From Parasphingopyxis marina (GTDB taxonomy: Bacteria; Pseudomonadota; Alphaproteobacteria; Sphingomonadales; Sphingomonadaceae): a DNA stretch of 64,000 bases. Below the pieces are notes generated by a model. The model saw only the letters and a list, made by a program, of their open reading frames with translations, did not search any database and was not told the origin of the DNA. Of the stretch, positions 35,255 through 44,590 are shown in pieces; position 1 is the stretch's first letter, and every line of letters starts with the position of its first letter. Where the stretch lies: contig NZ_JACJVJ010000002.1 of the NCBI RefSeq assembly GCF_014237875.1, forward strand, positions 372,001-436,000, written 5' to 3'. A program made the translations under genes and the position numbers.

Positions 35255-37945
35255 ATGCAACATGAGCATATGCCTACTCCACCGCCGATATCGCAGAACG
35301 AAGACGTCCGCTTTCTCGGAAAACTGCTCGGCGATGTGATCCGCGCCTATGGCGGCGATACATTGTTCCGCCGCACCGAATATATCCGTGCCGCCTCGGT
35401 AGACCGGCATCGGGGACTAGCCGGATCCGACGCCATCGATCCCGGTATCGACGCGTTGACCCTTGATGAAACGCTGTCTTTCGTCCGCGGCTTCGGCCTG
35501 TTTTCGATGCTCGCCAACCTTGCCGAGGATCGGCAGGATCTGCTCAACCCCACCGACACCGGCCTCGCCGAAGCGCTCGCCGAGCTCAAGGAGCATGGAA
35601 TTGCGAGCAAGGACGTGGTGGCAATGCTTGAAGATGCGCTGATCGTACCCGTGCTGACAGCGCATCCCACCGAGGTTCGGCGCAAGAGCGTGATCGATCA
35701 CCGCAACCGGATCGCCGAGCTGATGCGGATGCGCGATCGCGGCCGAGTCGAAACGCTCGAGGGCGACGATGTCGAAGATTCGATCGTCCGCCAGATCGCC
35801 CTGCTCTGGCAGACTCGGCAGCTGCGTCGCGTGCGGCTCTTCGTCGCAGACGAGGTCGAGAACGCGCTCTCCTATCTGCGCGAGATCTTCCTGCCGGTTC
35901 TGCCCGGCCTTTATAATCGCTGGGAAGAAGCGCTGGGCGACCGCCCCGCTAGTTTCGTTCGTCTTGGCAGCTGGATTGGCGGGGATCGCGACGGCAATCC
36001 CTATGTCACGGCCAGGGAGCTCAAACTTGCGCTCGGCCGGGCCGCTGAAACCGTGCTCGGCCACTATCTCGACATGCTCCACGAACTGGGCGCGGAACTC
36101 TCCATTTCGAGCGAGGTTTCGGAGATCGAACCCGCCGTCATCGCGCTCGCCGATGCGAGCGGGGACGAAGCGCCGAGCCGCGCCGACGAACCCTATCGCC
36201 GCGCGATCGCCGGCATCTACGCGCGGGTCGCCGAAACGCATTGCCAGCTGACCGGCAAACCCCCTGCCCGCCCGGCCGCGATTGCCGCAGCAGCCTATGC
36301 CAGTCCGCACGACCTCCAGACCGACCTGCGCACGCTGGCACGCTCGCTCGTCGCGCGCGGTGGCGAGACGTTGGCGTCGAGCGGCGCGCTTGGGCGGCTG
36401 ATCCGCGCGGTGCGCACATTCGGCTTCCACCTCGCTACGCTCGACATGCGGCAGAACAGCGCCGTTCATGAGCGTGTCGTTGCCGAATTGCTCGAAAAGG
36501 CAGGCGTCGAGGCCGATTATCTCGCGCTCGACGAAGCGGCGCGAGTGAAACTGCTGCGTACCGAACTTGCCTCGCCGCGGCCGCTGCGAACGAAATGGGC
36601 CGACTATTCCGACGAAACGCGGAGCGAACTCGCGATCGTCGAGGCCGCCGCCGACGCGCACGCCAAATACGGCCCGCAATGCATCACCAATTATGTGATC
36701 TCGATGGCCGAAACGGTTTCGGACATGCTCGAAGTGCAGCTGATGCTGAAGGAAGCCGGTCTCTACCGCCCCGGGGAAATCCCGCAGGCGCCGATCATGG
36801 CGGTGCCGCTGTTCGAAACGATCGGCGATCTCGAAAACGCGCCGGGGATCATGCGCGATTATTTCGCGCTGCCCGAAATCGCTGCACTGGTGAAGGCGCG
36901 CGGGCATCAGGAAGTGATGATCGGCTATTCCGATTCCAACAAGGATGGCGGCTATCTGACATCGAGCTGGATGCTAAGCCGGGCGAGCGAAGCGCTGGCG
37001 CCCGTCTTCGCCGATAACGGGATCAAGATGCAGCTGTTCCACGGCCGCGGCGGATCGGTCGGCCGCGGCGGCGGTTCGGCCTTCGAGGCGATCCGGGGTC
37101 AACCCGCAGGCACCGTCAACGGCCGCATCCGGATCACCGAACAGGGCGAGGTGATCGCCGCCAAATATGGCACGCCCGAAGGCGCGCGCTCCAACCTGGA
37201 AGCGATGGCGGCCGCCACGATCCTTGCCACGCTGGAGCCCGAGCAGCTTTCGGCCAAGGACCGCGAGCGCTTTTCCGAAGCGATGGACACGCTCTCGGGC
37301 GATGCGTTCCGCGCCTATCGCGCGCTCGTCTATGACACGCCCGACTTTGCCGGCGTTTTCCGCCAGATGACACCGATCGCGGAGATCGCCAATCTGAAGA
37401 TCGGCTCACGCCCGGCGAGCCGCAAGAAATCCGGCAAGATCGAGGATCTGCGCGCCATCCCCTGGGTTTTCTCCTGGAGCCAGGCGCGGGTCATGCTGCC
37501 CGGATGGTACGGCGTCGGCCACGCGCTGTCGGCATTCGAGGACAAGGGATTGCTGCGCGAAATGGCTGCAGCATGGCCGTTCCTGCAATCGACGCTCGGC
37601 AATATGGAAATGGTGCTCGCCAAATCCGACATGGGCATCGCCCAGCGCTATGCCGGGCTCGTCGAGGACAAGGAAAAGGGCGAGGCGATCTTCGCGCAAA
37701 TCCGCGAAGGATGGAGCCTGACCCACGATTCGCTGCTTTACGCGACCCGCCAGACGCGGCTGCTGGAAAAATCGCCGAAACTCGACACCTCGATCCGGCT
37801 GCGCCTCCCCTATATCGAACCGCTCAACCTGCTCCAGATCGAGCTGCTGAAACGGCACCGCGCCGGCGAAACCGACGAGCGGATCGCCGAGGGCATCCAG
37901 CTCTCGATCAATGCGATTGCGACGGCGCTGCGCAACAGCGGCTAG
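35255..37945 (+). CDS. ppc: Phosphoenolpyruvate carboxylase
   Basis: An 896-residue cytoplasmic enzyme that makes oxaloacetate from PEP and bicarbonate. Catalytic landmarks are complete: the HPTE motif with His137, GGDRDGNPYVT around residue 240, GYSDSNKDGGY (family signature) near 556-566, FHGRGGSVGRGGG near 594-606, and the C-terminal tail LRNSG close to the usual QNTG end. Length matches family norms. A second in-frame start at 35270 gives a protein five residues shorter. It follows glucokinase closely. Confidence 0.95.
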   Translation: MQHEHMPTPPPISQNEDVRFLGKLLGDVIRAYGGDTLFRRTEYIRAASVDRHRGLAGSDAIDPGIDALTLDETLSFVRGFGLFSMLANLAEDRQDLLNPTDTGLAEALAELKEHGIASKDVVAMLEDALIVPVLTAHPTEVRRKSVIDHRNRIAELMRMRDRGRVETLEGDDVEDSIVRQIALLWQTRQLRRVRLFVADEVENALSYLREIFLPVLPGLYNRWEEALGDRPASFVRLGSWIGGDRDGNPYVTARELKLALGRAAETVLGHYLDMLHELGAELSISSEVSEIEPAVIALADASGDEAPSRADEPYRRAIAGIYARVAETHCQLTGKPPARPAAIAAAAYASPHDLQTDLRTLARSLVARGGETLASSGALGRLIRAVRTFGFHLATLDMRQNSAVHERVVAELLEKAGVEADYLALDEAARVKLLRTELASPRPLRTKWADYSDETRSELAIVEAAADAHAKYGPQCITNYVISMAETVSDMLEVQLMLKEAGLYRPGEIPQAPIMAVPLFETIGDLENAPGIMRDYFALPEIAALVKARGHQEVMIGYSDSNKDGGYLTSSWMLSRASEALAPVFADNGIKMQLFHGRGGSVGRGGGSAFEAIRGQPAGTVNGRIRITEQGEVIAAKYGTPEGARSNLEAMAAATILATLEPEQLSAKDRERFSEAMDTLSGDAFRAYRALVYDTPDFAGVFRQMTPIAEIANLKIGSRPASRKKSGKIEDLRAIPWVFSWSQARVMLPGWYGVGHALSAFEDKGLLREMAAAWPFLQSTLGNMEMVLAKSDMGIAQRYAGLVEDKEKGEAIFAQIREGWSLTHDSLLYATRQTRLLEKSPKLDTSIRLRLPYIEPLNLLQIELLKRHRAGETDERIAEGIQLSINAIATALRNSG

Positions 37946-38009
37946 GCGATTGACGCGCGCGAGGAAAATGCCGCAAAGCGCGCGCGAAATCTGCCGAGGG
38001 GAACGATCC

Positions 38010-38462
38010 GTGAAAACACCGAACAGAATAGTCATCGCTGCGTTTACCCTGAGCGCGCTATCCGCCTGCGGGTCCGGCGACAGCGGCAATGACGAAACGA
38101 CGGTGACCGAAACGAGCGGCGGGCCACCGGAAACCGCCCCTGAAGGCGGTGAAGAAGCGGGCAGCGCGGCTGCGGGCGAACGGCTTTTCGCGCAGTGCAT
38201 GGCTTGCCACTCTGTCGAGCCCGGACGCAACGGCCTTGGTCCCTCGCTGCACGGGGTCTTCGGCCGGGCGGCGGGCGCGGACGCCAGTTTCAGCTATTCG
38301 CCCGCGATGCGCGACAGCGGCATCACCTGGACGGCGGAGGAACTCGACCGGTTCATCGAACGGCCGATGCAGACGATACCCGGTACCCGGATGAGCTTTA
38401 TCGGCGTCCGCGACCCGCAGGGCCGCGCCGATCTGATCGCCTATCTCGAAACGCTGCAATAG
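38010..38462 (+). CDS. Lipid-anchored class I cytochrome c
   Basis: A 150-residue protein from a GTG start preceded by GAGGGG. The lipoprotein signal ends in LSAC (Cys20) and is followed by a Gly/Thr/Glu-rich linker to about residue 55. One CXXCH at 63-67 (CMACH) and the axial Met128 in PGTRMSF are in standard positions for a cytochrome c2/c550-like monohaem domain with LGPSLHGVFGR near 76-86. It would carry electrons at the periplasmic face of the membrane, for example to a terminal oxidase. A longer frame starting at 37911 overlaps PEP carboxylase and is rejected. Confidence 0.88.
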   Translation: MKTPNRIVIAAFTLSALSACGSGDSGNDETTVTETSGGPPETAPEGGEEAGSAAAGERLFAQCMACHSVEPGRNGLGPSLHGVFGRAAGADASFSYSPAMRDSGITWTAEELDRFIERPMQTIPGTRMSFIGVRDPQGRADLIAYLETLQ

Positions 38463-38468
38463 GCGCCG

Positions 38469-39479
38469 TCAGCCCGGAATATCGAGAACGATTTTCCCGA
38501 AATGCCGTTGCGAGGCCTGATGCGCGAAGGCCTCGGCGAGTTTTTCCAGCGGATAATGGCTGTCGATCACCGGCTTGATACCATTTGCCTCGATCGCCTC
38601 GATCATGTCGCGCTGGTCGGCCTGGCTGCCGACGGTGATACCGGTCAGCACGAGATTCTTCATCATGAAGAGCGCGGTCGGCACCTCGCCGCTCGTGCCG
38701 GTCAATACCCCGATCAGGCCGATATGCCCGCCGCTGCGCGCGGCCTGGATCGACTGTTCGAGCGTGCCCGGCCCACCGACCTCGACCACCGTGTCAACGC
38801 CGCGCCCGCCGGTCCATTGGAGCGCCGCCTTCCCCCATTCGGGAGTTTCCTTGTAGTTGATCAGGTGATCGGCGCCGAGATCCTCGAGTCGGTCCAGCTT
38901 TTCACCCGATGACGAGGTCGCGATCACCGTCGCGCCGGCCGCCTTGGCAAATTGCAGCGCGAAGATCGAGACGCCGCCCGATCCCTGCACCAGCACGATA
39001 TCGCCGGGCTTGGTCGTCGTCACCGCGAACAGCGCACGCCAGGCTGTCAGCGCGGCGCAAGGGAGGGTCGCCGCCTCGGCCATGCTGTAGCCCTTGGGTG
39101 CGCGGGTAAACGCGTTCGCGGGCATCGCGACATATTCCGCCGCGAAACCGTCGGCATGATCGCCGGGCACACCAGCCCGCCTTTCGGTCGTTCCCTCGCC
39201 GTCCTGCCAGTTGGGGAAAAAGGCCGAAAGCGCCGTATCGCCGGGCTTCCAGCCCGAAACGCCCTCGCCCAGCTCGACAACTTCGCCCGCGCCGTCGGAC
39301 ATCAGGATACGCCCGTCACCGGTCGGAATCCCGCCCAGCGCTACGACGAAATCATGATAGTTGAGCGAGCTCGCCGCGAGTTTCACCAGCAGTTCGCCCG
39401 GCCCCGGTTCCGGCCGGTCGCGTTCGAGAATTGCGATATTGTCGAGCCCGCCGGGTTTCTTGAGCGCCGCGACCTTCAT
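38469..39479 (-). CDS. Zinc-independent quinone oxidoreductase / MDR-family dehydrogenase
   Basis: A 336-residue medium-chain dehydrogenase/reductase. The NADPH site VLVQGSGGVSIFALQFAKAAGA is near 166-187, and the N-terminal catalytic domain lacks the Cys/His zinc ligands of alcohol dehydrogenases, as in the QOR branch. It opens MKVAALKKPGGLDNIAI. The start at 39479 overlaps the stop of the crotonase gene (ATGA). It probably reduces a quinone or enone with NADPH. The cytochrome c gene ends seven bases away in convergent orientation. Confidence 0.88.
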   Translation of the reverse strand: MKVAALKKPGGLDNIAILERDRPEPGPGELLVKLAASSLNYHDFVVALGGIPTGDGRILMSDGAGEVVELGEGVSGWKPGDTALSAFFPNWQDGEGTTERRAGVPGDHADGFAAEYVAMPANAFTRAPKGYSMAEAATLPCAALTAWRALFAVTTTKPGDIVLVQGSGGVSIFALQFAKAAGATVIATSSSGEKLDRLEDLGADHLINYKETPEWGKAALQWTGGRGVDTVVEVGGPGTLEQSIQAARSGGHIGLIGVLTGTSGEVPTALFMMKNLVLTGITVGSQADQRDMIEAIEANGIKPVIDSHYPLEKLAEAFAHQASQRHFGKIVLDIPG

Positions 39480-40297
39480 CGGGCGGCATCGGTGAAATTG
39501 CCCGCGCGCTTCTGCATGCCGGCCATCACCGCCTCGATCTGGTTGGGCTTGCCGATTACCGCGCCCTGTTCGCGCGATTCTTCGAGCAAAATCTCCGCCG
39601 CGCCGAAATCGCGCGACATGTTCAGCAGGCGCTTCGCGCCGCGAACGGCGTCCGGGCTCTTCGTCGCAATTTCTCGCGCCATCGCCATCGCGTCTTCGAG
39701 CGGCGTTGCGGAGACATGCGTTGCGAAGCCGAATTCCAGCGCCGCATTTCCATCGAATTCTCGGTGCGTAAAGGTGAGCTCCCGCACCACATCGTCGCGC
39801 GCGAGCGAACGGACGATGGCGATGCCTGCCATATCCGGCACCAGCCCCCATTTCATCTCCATGATCGCATGGCGCGTGTCCGGTGCGGTGATCCGGATAT
39901 CGGCTCCGCAAGCGATCTGAAACCCGCCGCCAAAGGCCACGCCGTGCACGGCCGCGATCACCGGCACCGGCAAGGTGTGCCAGCCCCAGGCGACCTGCTG
40001 GAAACGATTGGCATCGCCATGGGTACGGCCCTCGAGGTGGTTCGAACCGGAGGCCGTACCGGCTTCCGACTGCTGCGCCATCCCGGCGAAGCTCGCCATG
40101 TCGAGACCGGCGCAAAAGGCCTTGCCCTCGCCCGACAGTACGACAACCCGCAGGCCGCTTTCTCCGTTCAGCCGGTCGATCGCGTCGATGATTCCGTCGA
40201 ACATTGCCGGATCGAGCGCATTCATCTTGTCCGCCCGATTGAGCCGCACATCGGCGACGCCATCCTCGCCGATGGCGATGGTCACGCGTTCCGTCAT
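39476..40297 (-). CDS. Enoyl-CoA hydratase/isomerase (crotonase) family protein
   Basis: A 273-residue crotonase. The start at 40297 follows AAAGGAG and gives MTERVTIAIGEDGVADVRLNRADKMNAL; further upstream the frame is antisense to the XdhC-like gene. Oxyanion-hole segments GKAFCAGLDMASFAG (near 58-72) and HGVAFGGGFQIACGADIRI (near 108-126) are intact. The usual hydratase Glu pair is not fully evident, so isomerase or another crotonase activity is possible. It is translationally coupled with the quinone oxidoreductase through ATGA, which suggests a shared acyl-CoA or enone pathway. Confidence 0.87.
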   Translation of the reverse strand: MTERVTIAIGEDGVADVRLNRADKMNALDPAMFDGIIDAIDRLNGESGLRVVVLSGEGKAFCAGLDMASFAGMAQQSEAGTASGSNHLEGRTHGDANRFQQVAWGWHTLPVPVIAAVHGVAFGGGFQIACGADIRITAPDTRHAIMEMKWGLVPDMAGIAIVRSLARDDVVRELTFTHREFDGNAALEFGFATHVSATPLEDAMAMAREIATKSPDAVRGAKRLLNMSRDFGAAEILLEESREQGAVIGKPNQIEAVMAGMQKRAGNFTDAAR

Positions 40298-40388
40298 CCC
40301 AAACTCCTTTTCTTTCATGCTCTGGCACAGGCTTGCGAGGCCGCGCAACCGGCTTGCGCTTTCGCCGCCGAACGGGCCAAAGGACGGC

Positions 40389-41327
40389 ATGAACGGAGAT
40401 CTCGACCGGTTGCTGGCACGCGCCGCCGAATGGCGCGGCGCGAAGACGGCGCTGGCAACTGTGCTCAGCACTTGGGGATCGGCGCCCCGTCCGCGCGGAA
40501 GCCATATGCTCATTCACGAGGATGGCCGTTTCGCGGGATCGGTATCGGGTGGCTGCGTCGAGGGCGAGGTGTTGCAGGCAGCCGCCGAGGTGATTGCTGA
40601 TGGCAGGTTTCGGCAGCTGACCTTTGGCGTCGCCGACGAAAGCGCATGGGACGTGGGCCTTCCCTGCGGCGGCAAGATCGCGATTTTGGTGCAGCCCGTG
40701 GGCGACGATGGCTTCGCGCCGATGCTGTTCGACCGGATCGCCGAAGCCCGGACCGCTGGACAATCGCTGTCACTGTCGACCAACCTCCAAACGGGACTGA
40801 CGCACCCCGGCGCCCGTGAAGAGGATTGGGATAATATCTACACCCCGCCGCGCCGCCTGCTGATCGTCGGCGCCGTCCAGATCGCGCAGCATCTCGCCCG
40901 GATCGCGCGCGAAATCGATGTCGCACCGACCGTGATCGATCCACGCGCGCGCTTCCTGACCGCCGAGCGCTTTCCCGACACGCCGCTCGACGACCGCTGG
41001 CCGGACGAGGCGATTGCTGCGCACAAAATCGACAGCGCGGCGGCCATTGTCACGCTAAGCCACGATCCCAAGATCGACGATGCCGGGCTGATCGCCGCGC
41101 TGGCAACGCCTGCCGCTTATATTGCGGCCCTCGGTTCGCAAAAGAGCCATGCCGCACGGATCAAACGGTTGCGCGAGGCCGGGATTTCAGAAGAAAACCT
41201 TGCCAGGATGGACGCTCCCGCAGGGCTGCCGATCGGCGCGATGGGCCCGGCCGAAATTGCCTTGTCGATCGCGGCCGGCATGGTCGCGGCCTTCGCTCAG
41301 AAGGAACCCTGGACCCGCATCGCATAG
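40389..41327 (+). CDS. XdhC/CoxI-family protein
   Basis: A 312-residue protein. The start at 40389 gives MNGDLDRLLARAAEWRGAKTALATVLSTWGSAPRPRGSHMLI, the typical XdhC_CoxI N-domain, followed by SVSGGCVEGEV near 51-61. A C-terminal Rossmann domain has LLIVGAVQIAQHLA near 155-168, where the usual GxGxxA is changed to GAVQIA. Characterised XdhC proteins insert sulfurated molybdenum cofactor into xanthine dehydrogenase-type enzymes. No molybdoenzyme gene is in the window, so its client is elsewhere or unknown. Its last 31 bases overlap gspN in convergent orientation. Confidence 0.8.
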   Translation: MNGDLDRLLARAAEWRGAKTALATVLSTWGSAPRPRGSHMLIHEDGRFAGSVSGGCVEGEVLQAAAEVIADGRFRQLTFGVADESAWDVGLPCGGKIAILVQPVGDDGFAPMLFDRIAEARTAGQSLSLSTNLQTGLTHPGAREEDWDNIYTPPRRLLIVGAVQIAQHLARIAREIDVAPTVIDPRARFLTAERFPDTPLDDRWPDEAIAAHKIDSAAAIVTLSHDPKIDDAGLIAALATPAAYIAALGSQKSHAARIKRLREAGISEENLARMDAPAGLPIGAMGPAEIALSIAAGMVAAFAQKEPWTRIA

Positions 41328-42019
41328 CCGTTGGGGCCGGGCTGAAAGCCCGCCCGTGTCAGTCGTTCGCGCGCGGAATCATCCTCGGCGCGGACCGAAA
41401 GGTCGGCGACATAGTTGCCGTCGGCGCCGATCCGGACGTCGAGCCGCTCCATCCCGCCGTCGCTGGCCAGCGGCAGCAGCAGCGCATCTTCGGCGCATTG
41501 CGCATTGCCCACCAGGGTCCGTGCCGCGATCACATCGCCCATGGACCCACCCAGTTCCGCGCGGACCAGGCCCGACGCGTCCTGGCAAAGCCCGTTCGCG
41601 AAATGGACGCTGACATCCTCCAGATTCAGCAGCGACACGGGTAGCGGCGCAAGCAGCTGGCCCGCCGCCACGGAAACGGTCGCATCGTCGAGCCCCGCTT
41701 CGCTTCCCGCGATCGTCAACGCGGCGCGGAGCCCCTGCATATCCTGTCCGGCTACGAGATGACTTTCGATCGAAACGCGCGCCCGTCCGGCGAATAGCGG
41801 GAAAAAGCCGAGCCCGGCATCAAGATGGCCGAGCCCCGCATCGCCATAGCGCGCGTCGAGCAGCAGCCCGCTCCAGATGCTGCCCCGCGCCTCACGCGCC
41901 GTCAGTCCCTGATCGTCGAAACCGAGAAAGCCGAGCCCGAACCGCATCGGGATCGACACGAGAAGCGCGATCAGGAAAATGATCAGGAAGAAGACCCGGC
42001 GGCCCATCGGCATGCGCAT
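41297..42019 (-). CDS. gspN: Type II secretion system protein N
   Basis: A 240-residue inner-membrane protein: one N-terminal helix at about 7-25, then a periplasmic beta-rich domain. The call rests on size, topology and the end position of the gsp operon. GspN is an accessory component missing from many type II systems. The start codon overlaps the gspM stop by one base; a second start at 42010 is possible. The gene overlaps the convergent XdhC-like gene by 31 bases at its 3' end. Confidence 0.8.
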   Translation of the reverse strand: MRMPMGRRVFFLIIFLIALLVSIPMRFGLGFLGFDDQGLTAREARGSIWSGLLLDARYGDAGLGHLDAGLGFFPLFAGRARVSIESHLVAGQDMQGLRAALTIAGSEAGLDDATVSVAAGQLLAPLPVSLLNLEDVSVHFANGLCQDASGLVRAELGGSMGDVIAARTLVGNAQCAEDALLLPLASDGGMERLDVRIGADGNYVADLSVRAEDDSARERLTRAGFQPGPNGYAMRVQGSF

Positions 42020-42504
42020 CAGCCCTGCCCCCCACGCCGGAAGGTAACATCCACCGATAGGGTTTCGTCCGAATTGGGCCGTACCGTCAGCGCGTCGACC
42101 GAGAGCCCCATCCGGCCTTCAAGGCCTGCCACCCAGGCGAAAAAAGTCTGGGGCCGAACCGCGCCGATGATGACGCGCACGCCGTCAGTGCCGACAGGCT
42201 CGGTCTCGGCCGTGTTGAAGCCGGTACGCACCGCTTCGGCGAGAACGATATCGACGATGCGGCCTTCGGGCGCGGTAACGGGATTTGTCCGCGCCGCCTC
42301 GATCTGGTCGAGACGGTTATCCACCCGCCCCAGCGCAATGACTGCCATGTCGTGCCGCGCCTTCACCGAATCCAGCGCCATGCCGAGCGGACGCACGATC
42401 GCCAGCCATGCCAGCACGATTGCGAAAAGGCCCGCCGCGCCGAGAAACAGCCAGCGCTCGCGCTGGGTGCGCGTCGACCACCATCGCTGGAACCGTTCGC
42501 TCAT
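42019..42504 (-). CDS. gspM: Type II secretion system protein M
   Basis: A 161-residue inner-membrane protein with the GspM plan: cytoplasmic N-terminus beginning MSERFQRWWSTRTQRERW, one helix at about 20-40, a coiled-coil stretch to about 70, and a small ferredoxin-like periplasmic domain. It works with GspL in the inner-membrane platform. It overlaps gspL by four bases and gspN by one. Confidence 0.85.
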   Translation of the reverse strand: MSERFQRWWSTRTQRERWLFLGAAGLFAIVLAWLAIVRPLGMALDSVKARHDMAVIALGRVDNRLDQIEAARTNPVTAPEGRIVDIVLAEAVRTGFNTAETEPVGTDGVRVIIGAVRPQTFFAWVAGLEGRMGLSVDALTVRPNSDETLSVDVTFRRGGQG

Positions 42505-43604
42505 GGCGCCCTCACCGTAAAATCGCCGATCTGCCGTCCGCCGCCATCGCGCACCGCGCCGGGCGTCACGACGAGCCCGGCCTGCGCCATGCGCTGCTGC
42601 AACGCCGTCAGCTCGGGTTGGCCGGGAGCCGCGGCAACAATCTGCAAGCTGCCATCCTGCGCATAGATCATCGACTGCAGTTCGACGCCGGCCGTATCGC
42701 GGATCGCCGCGAAGGCGGCGCTGGCGATCTCGCCATAGCCGGGGCCGCCGCCCGCCTGGTACAGCCGTTCGCGCAGTTGCGCCTCGGGATCGACGATCTC
42801 GACATTACCGGGGATCGCATCGCGCGCCCGCGCCACCGCTTCGCGCTCCAGCCCATCGGCGGCGAAGCTGTAGCGCGCGATCATCGTCAGCTGGATCAGC
42901 AGGGTGACGAGCAGGATCGCCGCACCGATCAGCGCGAGCCGTTTCACCAGCCCGGCCTCGAGCTTCCAGCGCCGCCGCTTCGCATAGCTGCCTTGCCGCA
43001 AATTCAGGGTGCCGCCGTCAAGCACCGCGCCGAGATCGTTATCGAACGCGGCGGCATCGATGCTCTCGACCCGCTCGTCGCCAACGAGTAGCGCCGCGAT
43101 TTCCGGCTCCGCCGCAAAGGCGCGCTTTGGCCCGCGGACATTGTCGAATCCTGCACGCTTGAACAGGCGCACGCCATCTTCGGGCGGCGCGAGCAGCATC
43201 GGTTCGGGCACGACGATATCGGGATCGAGCCCAAGCGCGGCCGCTTCGGCGAGCCAGCCATCGATCGTTCCGCGCGCGACGATTGCGAGCGGGCGTTCGC
43301 CATCTTCGTCCGCCTCAGGGCCGTAGGCGACATGCACCATGTCGGTGGGTTCCGCGCTGACCTCGCCCGCCATGATCCGGGCCGCTGCAAGCGCCTGCGG
43401 CGGTGCGAGCGAGCCGGGTATCGCGGCCCAATGGATCGCAACATCGCTACCCGGCACAACGAGCACGACGGCCTCGCCCTCATCTTCGCCCGGTATCGGC
43501 AGTCGTTCATGTCCCGATTGGCGGATAACGATCCGGCCATCGGCAATGCGTAGCCAGCCCGGCTCGGCACCGAGATAGACGATCAGGAATCCGCGCTCGC
43601 TCAT
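42501..43604 (-). CDS. gspL: Type II secretion system protein L
   Basis: A 367-residue inner-membrane protein. The cytoplasmic actin-like domain (residues 1-~230) starts MSERGFLIVYLGAEPGW; one transmembrane helix lies at about 240-262 (LALIGAAILLVTLLIQLTM); a periplasmic domain completes it. GspL links the GspE ATPase to the assembly platform. The start at 43604 overlaps the gspK stop by four bases; upstream in-frame sequence is the shadow of gspK. Confidence 0.88.
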   Translation of the reverse strand: MSERGFLIVYLGAEPGWLRIADGRIVIRQSGHERLPIPGEDEGEAVVLVVPGSDVAIHWAAIPGSLAPPQALAAARIMAGEVSAEPTDMVHVAYGPEADEDGERPLAIVARGTIDGWLAEAAALGLDPDIVVPEPMLLAPPEDGVRLFKRAGFDNVRGPKRAFAAEPEIAALLVGDERVESIDAAAFDNDLGAVLDGGTLNLRQGSYAKRRRWKLEAGLVKRLALIGAAILLVTLLIQLTMIARYSFAADGLEREAVARARDAIPGNVEIVDPEAQLRERLYQAGGGPGYGEIASAAFAAIRDTAGVELQSMIYAQDGSLQIVAAAPGQPELTALQQRMAQAGLVVTPGAVRDGGGRQIGDFTVRAP

Positions 43605-44590
43605 TCGTCCGCTCCCCAGCGCCGCGACACGACCCGAGCGGGTGCAAGGCTGGCGTCGATCAGCGCGGATTGCGCGAGTTCGACCTCGCCCAGCGCGACT
43701 TCGAGTTCGAGCCGGAAATAGCGCGAACGGATCTGCGGTTGGCCGATCACCTCGGCCAGCGGTTCCTGTCCGGCCAGCGCCGGCTGGTTCCAGAAATCGG
43801 CGACCGAATTCCAGCCCGTCGCCGGACGCGCGGCGATCGCCTGGCCGGCGCCGGCGATATTCAGGGTGTTGGGCAGCAGCATGGCGACGAGCGGAGCCTG
43901 TTCCGGAAGCAGGGTGTTGACGTTGATCGGCGACAATTCGGTCGTCGGGAGGGCGCAGAGCCAAGGGCGCATCCGCTCATAATAGGCGGGCGTGACCCCG
44001 GCAACCGCGCGCAGCTCGCTGACTTCGGCAAAAACGGTGTTGCCGGTCCGATAGGGTTGGTCCGCGCCGCTATAATTGCGGTCCTCGCTGCCCTGGCGCG
44101 CCGGGCTGCTATCGGCATCGATCCAGTCGGCGGCCGACCAGGCGATACGCTCGGCGTCTCCCGGCGGGATTTCGAGCGCGGTCATCAGCGCGGTAAACTG
44201 GATGACCGCGACCTGATCGGTGGTCAGCGCGGCGGGGTCATTGCCCTGCCCCAGACTGTTGACGTTGAAACAGTTGCCGCCGTCCCAGACCCGCGCACGC
44301 GCCACGCCGCCGTCGGGAAGCGGAAGCAGGGTTTCCTCCCCCTGCCAATCGCCTTCGAGCGTCGTCTTGCCCGGCGACCGCGCGAGCAAATCGTTGATGC
44401 GGACAACGGCCAAAGATTCCGCGCCGGTCGAATAGGCGCGCGCCTGATCGAGCGCGGAAATATTCCCGGCAAGCCGGGTCGCGAATTGCAGCCGTTCGAG
44501 CGAGGCCGCGGCCAGAGTCGACATCACCGCGACGACAAGCAGCACCGCAAGCAGAGCCGCGCCTTCCTCGGAGGGCTTGCCCGGCCTCAC
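43601..44590 (-). CDS. gspK: Type II secretion system minor pseudopilin K
   Basis: A 329-residue pseudopilin from a GTG start that forms GTGA with the gspJ stop. The prepilin-like N-terminus is RPGKPSEEGAALLAVLLVVAVMSTLAA, with the short positive leader, Gly before the cleavage point and a hydrophobic helix. GspK lacks the usual Phe+1 and Glu+5 here as is common for this subunit. The large globular domain contains a repeat of the saposin-like/DXD calcium region typical of GspK (SAADWIDADSSP). GspK caps the pseudopilus tip with GspI and GspJ. Confidence 0.88.
   Translation of the reverse strand: MRPGKPSEEGAALLAVLLVVAVMSTLAAASLERLQFATRLAGNISALDQARAYSTGAESLAVVRINDLLARSPGKTTLEGDWQGEETLLPLPDGGVARARVWDGGNCFNVNSLGQGNDPAALTTDQVAVIQFTALMTALEIPPGDAERIAWSAADWIDADSSPARQGSEDRNYSGADQPYRTGNTVFAEVSELRAVAGVTPAYYERMRPWLCALPTTELSPINVNTLLPEQAPLVAMLLPNTLNIAGAGQAIAARPATGWNSVADFWNQPALAGQEPLAEVIGQPQIRSRYFRLELEVALGEVELAQSALIDASLAPARVVSRRWGADE

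Noticed and set aside
38469-40763. A 764-codon minus-strand frame suggesting a fused quinone oxidoreductase
   Set aside because: Only 38469-39479 encodes the oxidoreductase. The upstream part is the shadow of the crotonase and XdhC-like genes.
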